From Pelagadaptatus sp034112445 (GTDB taxonomy: Bacteria > Pseudomonadota > Gammaproteobacteria > Pseudomonadales > Cellvibrionaceae): a stretch of DNA of 64,000 nucleotides. The stretch lies in assembly GCA_034112445.1 (NCBI GenBank), contig JAWUVI010000018.1:124001-188000 (forward strand), read 5' to 3'. The position numbers and the translations under genes are program-made. Every line of letters begins with the position of its first letter. Position 1 is the first letter of the stretch. Shown piece after piece: positions 1 through 8,842 of this stretch. Below the pieces are notes generated by a model. It saw only the letters and a program-made list of their open reading frames with translations. It searched no databases and was not told the DNA's origin.

Positions 1-523
1 ACTTGGGATTGATCAGTTCGGTCGGCGAATAAGTAGCGCCACAGGCTTCGCAGTTATCACCGTATTGATCTTCGGCTTTACATTTAGGACAAGAGCCTTT
101 GATGTAACGGTCAGCTAAAAACAGTTGTTTTTCTGGATCGAAAGCTTGAGTGATCTTACGGCTAGCTATGTGGCCGTTATCGAGCAGCCGGGTATAAATT
201 AAGCTGGAGAGTTCTCGATTTTCTTCAGAGTGAGTCGAATGAAAATTGTCGAAGGCAATATTAAAGTCGGCAAAATCTTTTTCATGCTCTGCTTTAACAT
301 TAGCAATTTGTTCTTCAGGGGAAATGCCCAGCTGTTCGGCCTTAAGCATAATGGCGGTGCCGTGAGCATCATCGGCGCATACATAAGTACATTCATGGCC
401 TCTTAGCTTTTGGAAGCGTACCCAGATATCCGTTTGGATGTATTCAACTAAGTGGCCCAGATGAATTGAGCCATTGGCATAGGGTAGTGCACTGGTTACT
501 AGAATTTTACGGCGCTCGGTCAT
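1..523 (-). CDS. metG: Methionine-tRNA ligase, N-terminal part (runs off window)
   Basis: Charges tRNA-Met with methionine in the cytoplasm, for initiation and elongation. The visible 174 residues begin MTERRKILVTSALPYANG and carry the class I signature HLGH (the HIGH motif) near residue 22. The ADDAHGTA segment follows, then the start of the zinc knuckle (CPKC, then a further C-x2-C pair) near residues 145-160. The ATG at 521-523 is the family's usual start. The catalytic KMSKS part and the anticodon-binding domain lie outside the window. The gene diverges from mrp across 63 bp, an arrangement common in gammaproteobacteria. Identification is secure; only the length is unknown. Confidence 0.97.
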   Translation of the reverse strand, partial: MTERRKILVTSALPYANGSIHLGHLVEYIQTDIWVRFQKLRGHECTYVCADDAHGTAIMLKAEQLGISPEEQIANVKAEHEKDFADFNIAFDNFHSTHSEENRELSSLIYTRLLDNGHIASRKITQAFDPEKQLFLADRYIKGSCPKCKAEDQYGDNCEACGATYSPTELINPK

Positions 524-586
524 GGTGCTATTGTTCCATTCCAAAAAGCTCGCGACTATAGCATTTATGAGGCCTCCATTGAAGTT

Positions 587-1426
587 ATGAATACATCTAC
601 TGATACAATTACTGGCGCAATTAAAAACGTTAAACACATTATCGCTGTTGCTTCGGGCAAAGGTGGTGTTGGCAAATCGACCACAACGATAAATTTGGCT
701 TTAGCGTTGCGGGCACAAGGGCATAACGTCGGCATTTTGGATGCTGATATTTACGGCCCAAGTGTGCCTAAAATGTTAGGTGTTGATGGGGTTCGGCCTG
801 AGTTAATTGATAATAAATTTATGCTCCCCATTCTCGCGCATGGTCTGTCAATTATTTCGATGGGCAACTTAGTCACGGACAAGACCCCAATGGTGTGGCG
901 CGGCCCTATGGCCAGCGGCGCATTGCAACAGTTATTAACTCAAACGCAATGGCCCGAGTTAGACTATTTACTCATTGATATGCCTCCAGGAACCGGAGAT
1001 ATTCAATTAACCTTGTCACAGAAAGTGCCGGTTACTGGGGCGATCATTGTTACTACGCCGCAAGACATCGCTTTATTAGATGCGCAAAAAGGCATTGAGA
1101 TGTTTCGTAAGGTGAATGTTCCGATCTTAGGCGTGGTTGAAAACATGGCTGTGCATGTGTGTTCGCAATGCGGTCATGCGGAGCATATTTTTGGTGAGGA
1201 TGGTGGCGCATTCATCGCCAAAGAGTATCAAACCGAGTTGTTAGGGTCTTTGCCCCTCGATATTCGCATCCGCCAACAAGCCGATTGCGGTGAGCCTCTA
1301 TGGGTCGTTGAAGCGGCATTCGCTGTTATTGAATCTTACGATGTCATCGCGCGCAAAATTACTGAAAAAATTGGCCAAATCTCGGCGGGAACTCAGAGGC
1401 CAACTATTATTGTGAGTGATGATTAG
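587..1426 (+). CDS. apbC: Iron-sulfur cluster carrier ATPase Mrp/ApbC
   Basis: Cytoplasmic P-loop ATPase of the Mrp/NBP35 family that carries Fe-S clusters to target apoproteins. Seen: a deviant Walker A, ASGKGGVGKS, at residues 22-31; the family segment DADIYGPSVPKMLG; the MPPGTGD switch region; and the C-terminal cluster-binding pair C192-x2-C195 in the CSQCGHAEHIFG context. At 279 residues it has the core domain but lacks the N-terminal MIP18-like domain of longer homologues, which is common. It is divergent from metG, as in many gammaproteobacteria. Function follows from the family; nothing here indicates specific client proteins. Confidence 0.95.
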   Translation: MNTSTDTITGAIKNVKHIIAVASGKGGVGKSTTTINLALALRAQGHNVGILDADIYGPSVPKMLGVDGVRPELIDNKFMLPILAHGLSIISMGNLVTDKTPMVWRGPMASGALQQLLTQTQWPELDYLLIDMPPGTGDIQLTLSQKVPVTGAIIVTTPQDIALLDAQKGIEMFRKVNVPILGVVENMAVHVCSQCGHAEHIFGEDGGAFIAKEYQTELLGSLPLDIRIRQQADCGEPLWVVEAAFAVIESYDVIARKITEKIGQISAGTQRPTIIVSDD

Positions 1427-1486
1427 TTTAAGACTTACTTTGTGAATGCAGTCTGCACTTATTTATTCTGAAGACGAAGAAAATAT

Positions 1487-2818
1487 ATGTTGAATTATAA
1501 AAATATTCTGATGGTTATTGTTCTCGCCACGACAGCATTCTCCTCGCTGGCTGAAGAACAAATTTTAATGCAAATAAAACAACTGCATGCGCAAGGTCAG
1601 TCCGAGCAAGCCTTCCAGTTGGGTGAGGTCAATCTCGAAGAGTGGGGCGGCCTGATAGAATTTGACTACTACTACGGTATGGCGGCGGTCGATAGTGGGC
1701 ATGTTTCTGAAGGTATTTTCGCCTTAGAGCGTGTGTTATATCAGCAGCCAAATCATCGCGCCGCAAAGCTTGAATTGGCTCGTGCATACTACTTGCTAAA
1801 ACAATACCCGCTGGCACGCCAACATTTTCAAGCGATCTTAGCTGTCACCCCGCCGGTTAGTGTGATCGAGCGGATAAACACCTTTATGCAATTAATCGAT
1901 AAAGCTGAGAATGAGCTAGAGCCACATATGCTGGCGTATTTTGAAGTCATTGGCGGGCACGACAGTAATGCTAATTTTGCACCGGGCAGCGCGAATTTTT
2001 ACAGCCCGATCCTGGGTGATGGTGAGCTTTCAGATGACGGAACGGCACAGAGCGCTTGGTATAACGATACTCGTATGGGAGTTGGCTATTACTCCCCCCT
2101 CAATAAATTGACGACAATTTACTTGAGAGCTGATTTATCCGAACACAATGTGAACCCCACTATTGAATACGATTCTTTCACCTATACGCTACAAGCTGGC
2201 GCGGTTCATAAATTCAATGCTGACTTAAGCTTGTCGGCTCAGTTAATTCATCAGCAGCACAGTGTTGATGGCGCGAGATACCGAGAAATGGATGGAGTGG
2301 CCGCCAACTTAGTAAATGTTCTGAATGCTAAAACCAGTGTTCAAATAGGCGCTAGCTATTTGAACTTTACCTATAATGATCTGGATAACAAAGACGCTCA
2401 GGAATATAACTTCAGCTTGGGTTATAACCGGCAAGTACCGCTATTTGGTACCAGCCTGATTATGGCGCGCTTATCTTTTGGCGAAGATAAGCCAGATGAA
2501 GATAACAACATTACTCAGTCAACTTCAGAGAGAGAGTTTTGGGGCAGTAGTTTGGCTCATAAAATACCTTTAAGTAACACAATTGTTTTGACATCAACTA
2601 TTGCTTATCAACACAGTGAGTATGCAGCCGACGACTTGTTATTTGCAGTGACCCGTGAAGACGAAACGTTCAGTTTTGATGTTACGGCGGATTGGCGCTT
2701 GAATAAGCATTGGCGTTTGAGTGTTGGTGCCGGTTGGCGTGAGCAAGATTCAAATATCGAAATATACAATTTCGATAGAATGTATGGACAGGTGGGCATC
2801 CGCTATGAATATTATTAA
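1487..2818 (+). CDS. Secreted TPR protein with outer-membrane beta-barrel domain
   Basis: A 443-residue exported protein. Residues 1-22 form a signal peptide (hydrophobic VIVLATTAFSSLA). Residues about 25-145 are helical with TPR-like pattern (for example ALERVLYQQPNHRAAKLELARAY). From about residue 150 to the end, aromatic-alternating strands suggest an outer-membrane barrel, ending in Tyr-Tyr. The architecture resembles surface-protein assembly modifier and DUF560-type porins, but I cannot assign a function. It precedes a FecR-domain gene by 96 bp on the same strand and a CHASE2 cyclase lies opposite. These three protein types often occur together, suggesting an envelope-sensing module. Confidence 0.7.
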   Translation: MLNYKNILMVIVLATTAFSSLAEEQILMQIKQLHAQGQSEQAFQLGEVNLEEWGGLIEFDYYYGMAAVDSGHVSEGIFALERVLYQQPNHRAAKLELARAYYLLKQYPLARQHFQAILAVTPPVSVIERINTFMQLIDKAENELEPHMLAYFEVIGGHDSNANFAPGSANFYSPILGDGELSDDGTAQSAWYNDTRMGVGYYSPLNKLTTIYLRADLSEHNVNPTIEYDSFTYTLQAGAVHKFNADLSLSAQLIHQQHSVDGARYREMDGVAANLVNVLNAKTSVQIGASYLNFTYNDLDNKDAQEYNFSLGYNRQVPLFGTSLIMARLSFGEDKPDEDNNITQSTSEREFWGSSLAHKIPLSNTIVLTSTIAYQHSEYAADDLLFAVTREDETFSFDVTADWRLNKHWRLSVGAGWREQDSNIEIYNFDRMYGQVGIRYEYY

Positions 2819-2914
2819 AGCCCAGTATTGTTTTTGTGAGCTACCGCACGTTTATAAATGGGTTGAATGTTAAAATTCGCGCCACATTAATGAAGTTCTA
2901 ATGGAGATATTGGC

Positions 2915-4615
2915 ATGAGAGCCGGTAATTTTTTAATCTCAAAAATGATTCTAGTGATGATCTTAGGCTTGCCACTCAATGTGTCTGCTACGGCTGGCAT
3001 TGGCAAGGTTATTGTCAGTGTGGGCAAGGTCGAAGCTGTGAATACTGAGGGTGTGGCTCGATCTTTAAAGCGACGCTCGGCCGTGTTTGCAACCGATACC
3101 GTGACCACCTACGAAGGCTCAAAAGCACAATTGCGTTTTACCGATGGTTCGATGGTGTCTTTATCACAAAACAGTTTGTTCAAAATCGAAGAGTATGAGT
3201 TTGGTGGCGACGGTGGTGAAAAGGCCGTTTATAACCTGTTAAAAGGCGGCTTACAAACCATTACCGGTGCCATTGGCCATGTAAATAAACAGGACTACAC
3301 CCTTAAAACACCCGTGGCCACTATTGGTATTCGCGGGACTTTTTATCAAATATTTATGACGCCATCAGGCGGCATGGTGGGTTTTGTTAAGGAAGGCGGT
3401 ATCGTTGTTAAAAATGCCAAGGGCGCCAAAACCAATGTTCAGCCGGGGCAGTATTTTGCTATGGCTTCCGCCACTGGAGCAGCAGTAATTTCAGAGGAGC
3501 CTCCGGCCGAATTTAAAGAAGCTGAGGCGGCCGAAGAGCAAGAGTCTGAGCAAGAGGAAGGCGATGGTACTGGCACTGATGCCAATGATAAGAATGATGA
3601 AAGCGCTGATTCTTCTAATGCTGGTGCAGAAAGTAAGTCAACTGGTGATACAACGGCTAAGGCTTCGGGAGATGCTAAAGGGGCTGTAGAGCTAAGTGAT
3701 GGTCAGGTCACTATAACCGCTACAGCCGATACTGAATCGGCTACGGGTGTGAATACCAACCCGGGTAGTTTCGATGAAACGGCTGGTGGTAGTGCGGCCG
3801 CGGTTATAGAGCAAGGCGATGCTGTTTTAGGGGGTAAATTAGACCTGCCGATTAGAGGTGGGGCTGTTTCAAGTGGTGCTTTAGGCTTGGCTTTTTTAGA
3901 AAAAGATGCCGCAGGTCAAGTGCAAGCAAGTCGTGACGCTTTAATTATTGATGCCAATCACAGCGCTAATTTGGATGATGTGACTCCTACCAATGGTACA
4001 ACAGGTGCAGCGGTCACTTACATCGAGGTTCAAGATTCTACAGCAGGCGAATACTGCGATGTGTGTCAGTTTTCAGCGGCTAATGCCACGTTGGAAGACC
4101 GAGGTGATTACACACCTTTTGGGGTGATTTGGGGGCGTTGGATTGGTGATTTTGTTGTTGCCGACAACGGTGTAAAAATAACCCCAGCGACAACTGATTT
4201 TCACTATATCTACAGCGATCAATTAACAGCCTATGCCGAATTAGAACAAATTACGGGTACGGCAAATTTCCAATATGAAGGTGGCCCTACTCCGAGAGAC
4301 AGTCTCGGTGATCTGGGTACGGTAAATTCAATAGTGCTGGGTGTAGATTTTGATTCTATGACTTATACCAACGCGTCCATCAGTGTTACCGCGGCTTCAG
4401 GTACTTATGCGGGGGCATTGACGGGTGGCGCAGTGGATATATCGAGATCTTTAGCAACTGAGTTGACGTTGGATACCGGTAGGATGAGTGCTCAGTTTGT
4501 TGGCTCTCATCCTGCTGGTACCTACACCGCGGGTAATATAGGAATCATGACAACCTATGAATTACAAGGTTCTGCAGGCCTTGGCACTATGGTTGGCACA
4601 GCCTTACTGAAGTAA
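2915..4615 (+). CDS. Exported FecR-domain protein
   Basis: A 566-residue secreted protein, not a FecR anti-sigma factor, because there is no sigma-factor gene nearby and no cytoplasmic helix bundle. A signal peptide spans residues 1-26. The FecR domain covers roughly residues 27-165, with the typical GSKAQLRFTDGSMVSLS strand and TIGIRGTFYQIF segment. A low-complexity acidic linker follows (about 190-260, rich in E, D, S, T, A). The C-terminal 300 residues are beta-rich and unrecognised; they hold a C-x2-C pair (CDVC). The RBS is GGAGAT before ATG. It converges on the CHASE2 cyclase with no intervening base and probably belongs to the same signalling module. No partner binding can be proven here. 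Confidence 0.75.
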   Translation: MRAGNFLISKMILVMILGLPLNVSATAGIGKVIVSVGKVEAVNTEGVARSLKRRSAVFATDTVTTYEGSKAQLRFTDGSMVSLSQNSLFKIEEYEFGGDGGEKAVYNLLKGGLQTITGAIGHVNKQDYTLKTPVATIGIRGTFYQIFMTPSGGMVGFVKEGGIVVKNAKGAKTNVQPGQYFAMASATGAAVISEEPPAEFKEAEAAEEQESEQEEGDGTGTDANDKNDESADSSNAGAESKSTGDTTAKASGDAKGAVELSDGQVTITATADTESATGVNTNPGSFDETAGGSAAAVIEQGDAVLGGKLDLPIRGGAVSSGALGLAFLEKDAAGQVQASRDALIIDANHSANLDDVTPTNGTTGAAVTYIEVQDSTAGEYCDVCQFSAANATLEDRGDYTPFGVIWGRWIGDFVVADNGVKITPATTDFHYIYSDQLTAYAELEQITGTANFQYEGGPTPRDSLGDLGTVNSIVLGVDFDSMTYTNASISVTAASGTYAGALTGGAVDISRSLATELTLDTGRMSAQFVGSHPAGTYTAGNIGIMTTYELQGSAGLGTMVGTALLK

Positions 4616-6814
4616 TTATTTTGTTGTATGAGTAAACACCCCTTGCCATTGCGCAGGGGGTTTTTGTTTTAACTCTTCACATCTTTCTTGATACAGCGAA
4701 TAAACAATCTTGCTAGGATCTTTTTTGTGTAGTTCGGTAAATGCAATCTCGGCTGCAGCAAAGTCGCCGTCTAAATACAATTTTAACGAGTTATGATATT
4801 GCTCCAGCTCTGCTGGGTCGAAACTCTCCAGTGGCTCGTAGATATCAACCGGCTCTTCCTTGCCTTTAACTTTGACTTTATCCAAATGGCGAAAAGATAA
4901 GCGCTCACCGATGAGTTCGCGAGTTCGAGCAGAAACAATCAATTTCACCCCGTAGAATTTGGTCAAGCTTTCTAAGCGCGAACCTAGGTTTACGGTGTCA
5001 CCCAAGACGGTATAAGAGCGGCGGTATTGCGAGCCCATGTTACCGACGTTCATTTCTCCACTACTGATCCCTATGCCTACGTCAACCGCGGGTTTGCCTT
5101 CGCTGAGAAATTGAGCCTTCAGGGATTCAGTTTTATCTAGCATGGTAAAAGCGGCTATGACCGAATGATAAGCGTGATCGTCGTCGTCGAGTGGTGCGCC
5201 CCAAAACGCCATGACCATATCGCCGACATACTTATCAATCGTACCTTTGTTGTTAAAGATGATTTCAGTGATGGGTGTGAAGTAGGCGTTTAGCCATTGC
5301 TTTAAGTTGGCTGCGGTTAAGCCTTCAGAAATACTAGTGAAGCTGCGTATATCAGAGAACAATACACTCATTTCTTTTCTCTGACCGTCCATGGCAAATT
5401 CACCCGGATTTTTGCTCATTTGTTCAACCAATTCCGGTGGTACGTATTGGCCAAACATGGACTTGAGTTGCAGTCGATCACGACTGTTAATAATAAAGCC
5501 AAAAGCCATGTTGAAGGTACCAATCAAGATAATATTTAAAATAGGCACAATGCTGTCAATCATGAAATTTTTACTTACCCACAGCCAATAATCAAAACCG
5601 ATAATGCCGCATAAAAACAATAATACACACAGTAATTGTTTGGCTGGTGATAGCAGTGGCAGCAAGATTGACAGGAAAATTCCCGCACTAATAATTAACA
5701 CAAAATTGATGCCGTGAGACCACTCAGGCTGGGCGGAAAAACTATTGCTAATAATGCCGTTGATGACACTAGCGTGAGCTTCTACACCGGGGTAGAGACT
5801 GTTGGTAGGTGTCGCCCTAAAATCAGAGAGAGATGCCGCGGTCGAGCCAATTAATATTATTTTTCCTTCAAGTAGTGATGTGTCGGCTTGTTCATTAAGA
5901 ACGTCAACAACCGACACGTAAGGAAAGGTATAAGCTGGGCCGATGTAGGGGATTAAAACATCACCATTGCTGTCGATCGGAATGTACTGATCAAATAGTT
6001 GGATGCCTTGTAAATAGCGGCTATTGGAAATTTTATCGCTAAAGATGGTGAGGTTGTCCGCTAATAGAAACCCCATGCTGCTGGCCAAAGATAAAGAAGG
6101 GTAGAGCTCTCCATTGTAACTTTGCAGTAGCCGAGCTCGGCGCATAATACCGTCAGCATCGGGGTGTGCGTTAATGAAGCCAACGTAATTGGCGGCATTG
6201 CTTAATTGCTCGGTACTGCTAATGAACCCGTTCATTTTCGGCATGTTATCCATGAATTGCTTGTCTGAGGTAACAATGCTTAAGGGCCGGGATAATTTGC
6301 CTTTGGTGAAACCGCTGTTACTGAAAACAACACTCAAAATCACTTCATTATTGGCAACTGATTGTGCGAAACGCATATCGCCATCCAAAGCGTTTTTTAT
6401 GTCTTCGTAAAATCTTGGTTCTAGGGTTTGATGGGTTTTCTGATAACGGTCTATGAGTTTTATGGCTTGATCTTGCTCTTCCGCAAAAAGCACATCATAA
6501 GCAACTAATATGGCGCCCTGCTCGACGAGTTTCTCTGTGAGTTCGGCAAGAATATCTCGTGGCCATGGCCAATGGCCTAGTTCAGCTAATGATGCTTCGT
6601 CGATATCGACGATCGTAACCGGCAGCTCGGTTTTATCGACATTAATGTCTTGAAGGGTTGTGGACATGCGTAAATCGTAGATGATCCAGCCCAGCCGATC
6701 GCGTAAAGACTTGGCTAAAGTCCCGTCACTAAGATAAAACGTAATCATTCCCGACATAATTAACAGGCTAATTATTATGGGCATTATTCGGTTGAGCAGT
6801 AAATTTCGATCCAT
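4616..6814 (-). CDS. CHASE2-domain membrane adenylate/guanylate cyclase
   Basis: A 732-residue class III nucleotide cyclase. There is an N-terminal membrane helix (about 10-28) and a periplasmic CHASE2 sensor domain (about 45-370, with IVDIDEASLAELGHWPWPR and the GKIILIGSTAASLSD segment). Three membrane helices follow (about 375-445), then a catalytic domain from about 478 to 655. The catalytic part shows the metal-binding Asp in SVLFSDIRSF (D488), DKYVGDMVMAFWG, and DTVNLGSRLE with the transition-state Asn/Arg region. The nucleotide specificity (cAMP or cGMP) was not resolved. The C-terminal 70 residues are TPR-like. Its stop abuts the stop of the FecR gene, so the periplasmic CHASE2 domain may read the exported FecR protein; this is an inference from synteny. 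Confidence 0.9.
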   Translation of the reverse strand: MDRNLLLNRIMPIIISLLIMSGMITFYLSDGTLAKSLRDRLGWIIYDLRMSTTLQDINVDKTELPVTIVDIDEASLAELGHWPWPRDILAELTEKLVEQGAILVAYDVLFAEEQDQAIKLIDRYQKTHQTLEPRFYEDIKNALDGDMRFAQSVANNEVILSVVFSNSGFTKGKLSRPLSIVTSDKQFMDNMPKMNGFISSTEQLSNAANYVGFINAHPDADGIMRRARLLQSYNGELYPSLSLASSMGFLLADNLTIFSDKISNSRYLQGIQLFDQYIPIDSNGDVLIPYIGPAYTFPYVSVVDVLNEQADTSLLEGKIILIGSTAASLSDFRATPTNSLYPGVEAHASVINGIISNSFSAQPEWSHGINFVLIISAGIFLSILLPLLSPAKQLLCVLLFLCGIIGFDYWLWVSKNFMIDSIVPILNIILIGTFNMAFGFIINSRDRLQLKSMFGQYVPPELVEQMSKNPGEFAMDGQRKEMSVLFSDIRSFTSISEGLTAANLKQWLNAYFTPITEIIFNNKGTIDKYVGDMVMAFWGAPLDDDDHAYHSVIAAFTMLDKTESLKAQFLSEGKPAVDVGIGISSGEMNVGNMGSQYRRSYTVLGDTVNLGSRLESLTKFYGVKLIVSARTRELIGERLSFRHLDKVKVKGKEEPVDIYEPLESFDPAELEQYHNSLKLYLDGDFAAAEIAFTELHKKDPSKIVYSLYQERCEELKQKPPAQWQGVFTHTTK
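4638..4670 (+). terminator. Rho-independent terminator of the FecR gene, inside the opposite gene
   Basis: A 9-bp stem (ACCCCTTGC pairing with GCGCAGGGGGT through one T-G wobble) and a 6-nt loop are followed by TTTTTGTTTT on the plus strand. It lies within the last codons of the convergent cyclase gene, so one stretch serves as coding sequence on the minus strand and terminator on the plus strand. Confidence 0.75.
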
Positions 6815-6956
6815 TCTTGCTGTCCAGATGTTGCGTTCAAAAGAGTCGGTTCGATATATCAGTATAGAGTGATCTTTATTGAATCATCAAAAGGCCGTAT
6901 GATGCGACGCTTATATTGAATCTATGGTTTTGGAAATTATTTAAGGGGGTTAAATC

Positions 6957-7526
6957 ATGAGCATTAAATCGGATAAGTGGATTCGCCGGATGTCTGAAAA
7001 TGAAGGCATGATTGAGCCGTTTGAACCAGGTCAGGTTCGTTACGATAAGTCGGATAATAGATTAATCTCGTACGGTACATCGAGTTACGGTTATGACGTT
7101 CGTTGCGCGAATGAATTTAAAATATTCACCAACGTTAATTCATCTATTGTTGACCCAAAGAATTTTGATGAAAACTGCTTTGTTGATGTGCAAGAGGACG
7201 TGTGTATTATCCCGCCCAACTCATTTGCATTGGCACGCACGGTGGAATATTTCCGCATCCCACGCGATGTATTGACGGTTTGTTTGGGTAAATCGACTTA
7301 CGCGCGTTGTGGCATTATCGTTAATGTCACCCCGCTAGAGCCTGAGTGGGAAGGTCACGTCACTTTAGAGTTTTCTAACACCACGCCCTTGCCGGCAAAA
7401 ATTTACGCCAATGAAGGCGTAGCGCAAATGCTGTTTTTTGGGTCAGATGAAGTGTGTGAAACATCTTACAAAGACCGTGGCGGAAAATACCAAGGCCAGA
7501 CAGGAGTTACTCTTCCGCAAACCTAA
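6957..7526 (+). CDS. dcd: dCTP deaminase
   Basis: Converts dCTP to dUTP and ammonia, feeding dTTP synthesis; a cytoplasmic trimer. The 189-residue length matches the family (about 188-193). Visible signatures are SYGYDVRCANEFKIF, the catalytic and substrate-binding GKSTYARCGI segment, and TPLEPEWEGHVTLEFSNTTPLP with the catalytic Glu. The start ATG follows AAGGGGG. The gene stands alone between the divergent cyclase and its own terminator. High confidence. Confidence 0.97.
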   Translation: MSIKSDKWIRRMSENEGMIEPFEPGQVRYDKSDNRLISYGTSSYGYDVRCANEFKIFTNVNSSIVDPKNFDENCFVDVQEDVCIIPPNSFALARTVEYFRIPRDVLTVCLGKSTYARCGIIVNVTPLEPEWEGHVTLEFSNTTPLPAKIYANEGVAQMLFFGSDEVCETSYKDRGGKYQGQTGVTLPQT

Positions 7527-7557
7527 GCAAGGTTAAGGTAAGTGATTTTTAGATGTT

Positions 7558-7591
7558 AAAAAAGCCGGCTGAGTATTTCGCTGGCTTTTTT
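7558..7591 (+). terminator. Rho-independent terminator after dcd
   Basis: A 12-bp stem (AAAAAAGCCGGC pairing with GCTGGCTTTTTT, one G-T wobble) closes a 10-nt loop and ends in a T tract. It lies 31 bases after the dcd stop and overlaps any start upstream of 7623 for the next gene, which argues for the internal ATG there. Confidence 0.85.
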
Positions 7592-7622
7592 GCGTTTTAC
7601 CTTAGAGTTTTATTGTGTCGAG

Positions 7623-8819
7623 ATGTCTATGAATGTTCTACCTAAAAAAGTTGATGTGTTGATTGTTGGCGCTGGTGCTGCCGGATTAATGTGCGCCATC
7701 ACCGCTGGGCAGCGTGGCCGCTCGGTATTGGTGCTCGATCACGCCAATAAAGTTGGGAAAAAGATCTTAATGTCCGGTGGCGGTCGTTGTAATTTCACTA
7801 ATATGTATGTCGAGCCTGAAAATTATTTGTCAGGCAATCAGCATTTTTGTAAGTCGGCTCTGGCGCAATACAGTCAGTGGGATTTTATCGACATGGTGTC
7901 GCGTCATCAGGTTCCTTATCACGAAAAAAAACTGGGCCAACTGTTTTGCGATAATAAAGCCAGCGATATTTTAGCCATGTTGTTGAGTGAGTGTGATCGG
8001 GCTGGTGTTGATGTGAAGACGGACTGTGAAATTCGTTCGGTTAGTACACTGGGACAGGGCTATAGCGTTGCGACGACTTTAGGGCAAGTACAATGTCAAT
8101 CAGTGGTAATCGCAACCGGAGGTCTATCAATACCGACCATGGGTGCAACTGGTTTGGGGTATGAGTTGGCCGAGCAATTTGGTTTGCAGCTTGTTCCGCG
8201 TACGGCGGGTTTGGTGCCATTTACTTTGTCGAAGCAACAATTGGAGCCTCTGGCGCCGCTGGTGGGCAGCTCCGCCGATGTGATTGTGACCTGCGGTGAT
8301 CAATCGTTTCGCGAAAATATCTTATTCACCCATCGTGGCTTAAGTGGGCCTGCCGTTCTACAAATTTCCTCCTATTGGCAGGCGGGCGATAATGTCATTA
8401 TTAACTGGTCCCCCGATCTTTGCCTCGAAGAGTATTTTTTACAGGCACAGATTGATCGTCCAAAAATTGAATTTAAAACACTCTTGGCTGAGCTTCAAAC
8501 TAAAAAGTGGGCTCAAGTGTTTTGTGAGCACTGGCTTAATAGTAAACCTCTGAATCAGTACTCGGATACTGAATTGAAAGACTTGGCTTCACGGCTACAT
8601 AATTGGCCAATCATGCCGGCCGGTAGCGAAGGTTATCGCACGGCCGAAGTGACCTTGGGCGGCGTCAACACAGATGAGCTTTCGTCTAAAACCTTAGAAG
8701 CTAAAAAACAAGCTGGTTTATATTTTGTTGGGGAAGTGATTGATGTGACAGGCTGGCTGGGCGGTTTTAATTTTCAGTGGGCTTGGGCTTCTGGGTATGT
8801 GGCGGGATGTAATGCCTAG
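7623..8819 (+). CDS. YhiN/HI0933-family FAD-dependent oxidoreductase
   Basis: A flavoprotein of the BaiN/YhiN (HI0933-like) family; the physiological reaction is not established for most members. Starting at the ATG at 7623 (or 7629) it is 398 residues. It shows the dinucleotide-binding motif VGAGAAGLMCA at about 16-26, the family motif KKILMSGGGRCNFTN, a second FAD contact in VIATGGLSIPTMGATG, and the C-terminal GLYFVGEVIDVTGWLGGFNFQWAWASG segment. An open frame extends upstream to a TTG at 7590, but that lies in the dcd terminator, so the internal ATG is preferred. It is a single gene, convergent with the diguanylate cyclase. Confidence 0.9.
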   Translation: MSMNVLPKKVDVLIVGAGAAGLMCAITAGQRGRSVLVLDHANKVGKKILMSGGGRCNFTNMYVEPENYLSGNQHFCKSALAQYSQWDFIDMVSRHQVPYHEKKLGQLFCDNKASDILAMLLSECDRAGVDVKTDCEIRSVSTLGQGYSVATTLGQVQCQSVVIATGGLSIPTMGATGLGYELAEQFGLQLVPRTAGLVPFTLSKQQLEPLAPLVGSSADVIVTCGDQSFRENILFTHRGLSGPAVLQISSYWQAGDNVIINWSPDLCLEEYFLQAQIDRPKIEFKTLLAELQTKKWAQVFCEHWLNSKPLNQYSDTELKDLASRLHNWPIMPAGSEGYRTAEVTLGGVNTDELSSKTLEAKKQAGLYFVGEVIDVTGWLGGFNFQWAWASGYVAGCNA

Positions 8820-8842
8820 GGCTTAGACTGGTCCGCTGTGGA

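Noticed and set aside
2915..4615. FecR anti-sigma factor of an iron-dicitrate system
   Set aside because: No ECF sigma gene, no FecA-type receptor adjacent, and the protein has a signal peptide placing the FecR domain outside the cytoplasm.
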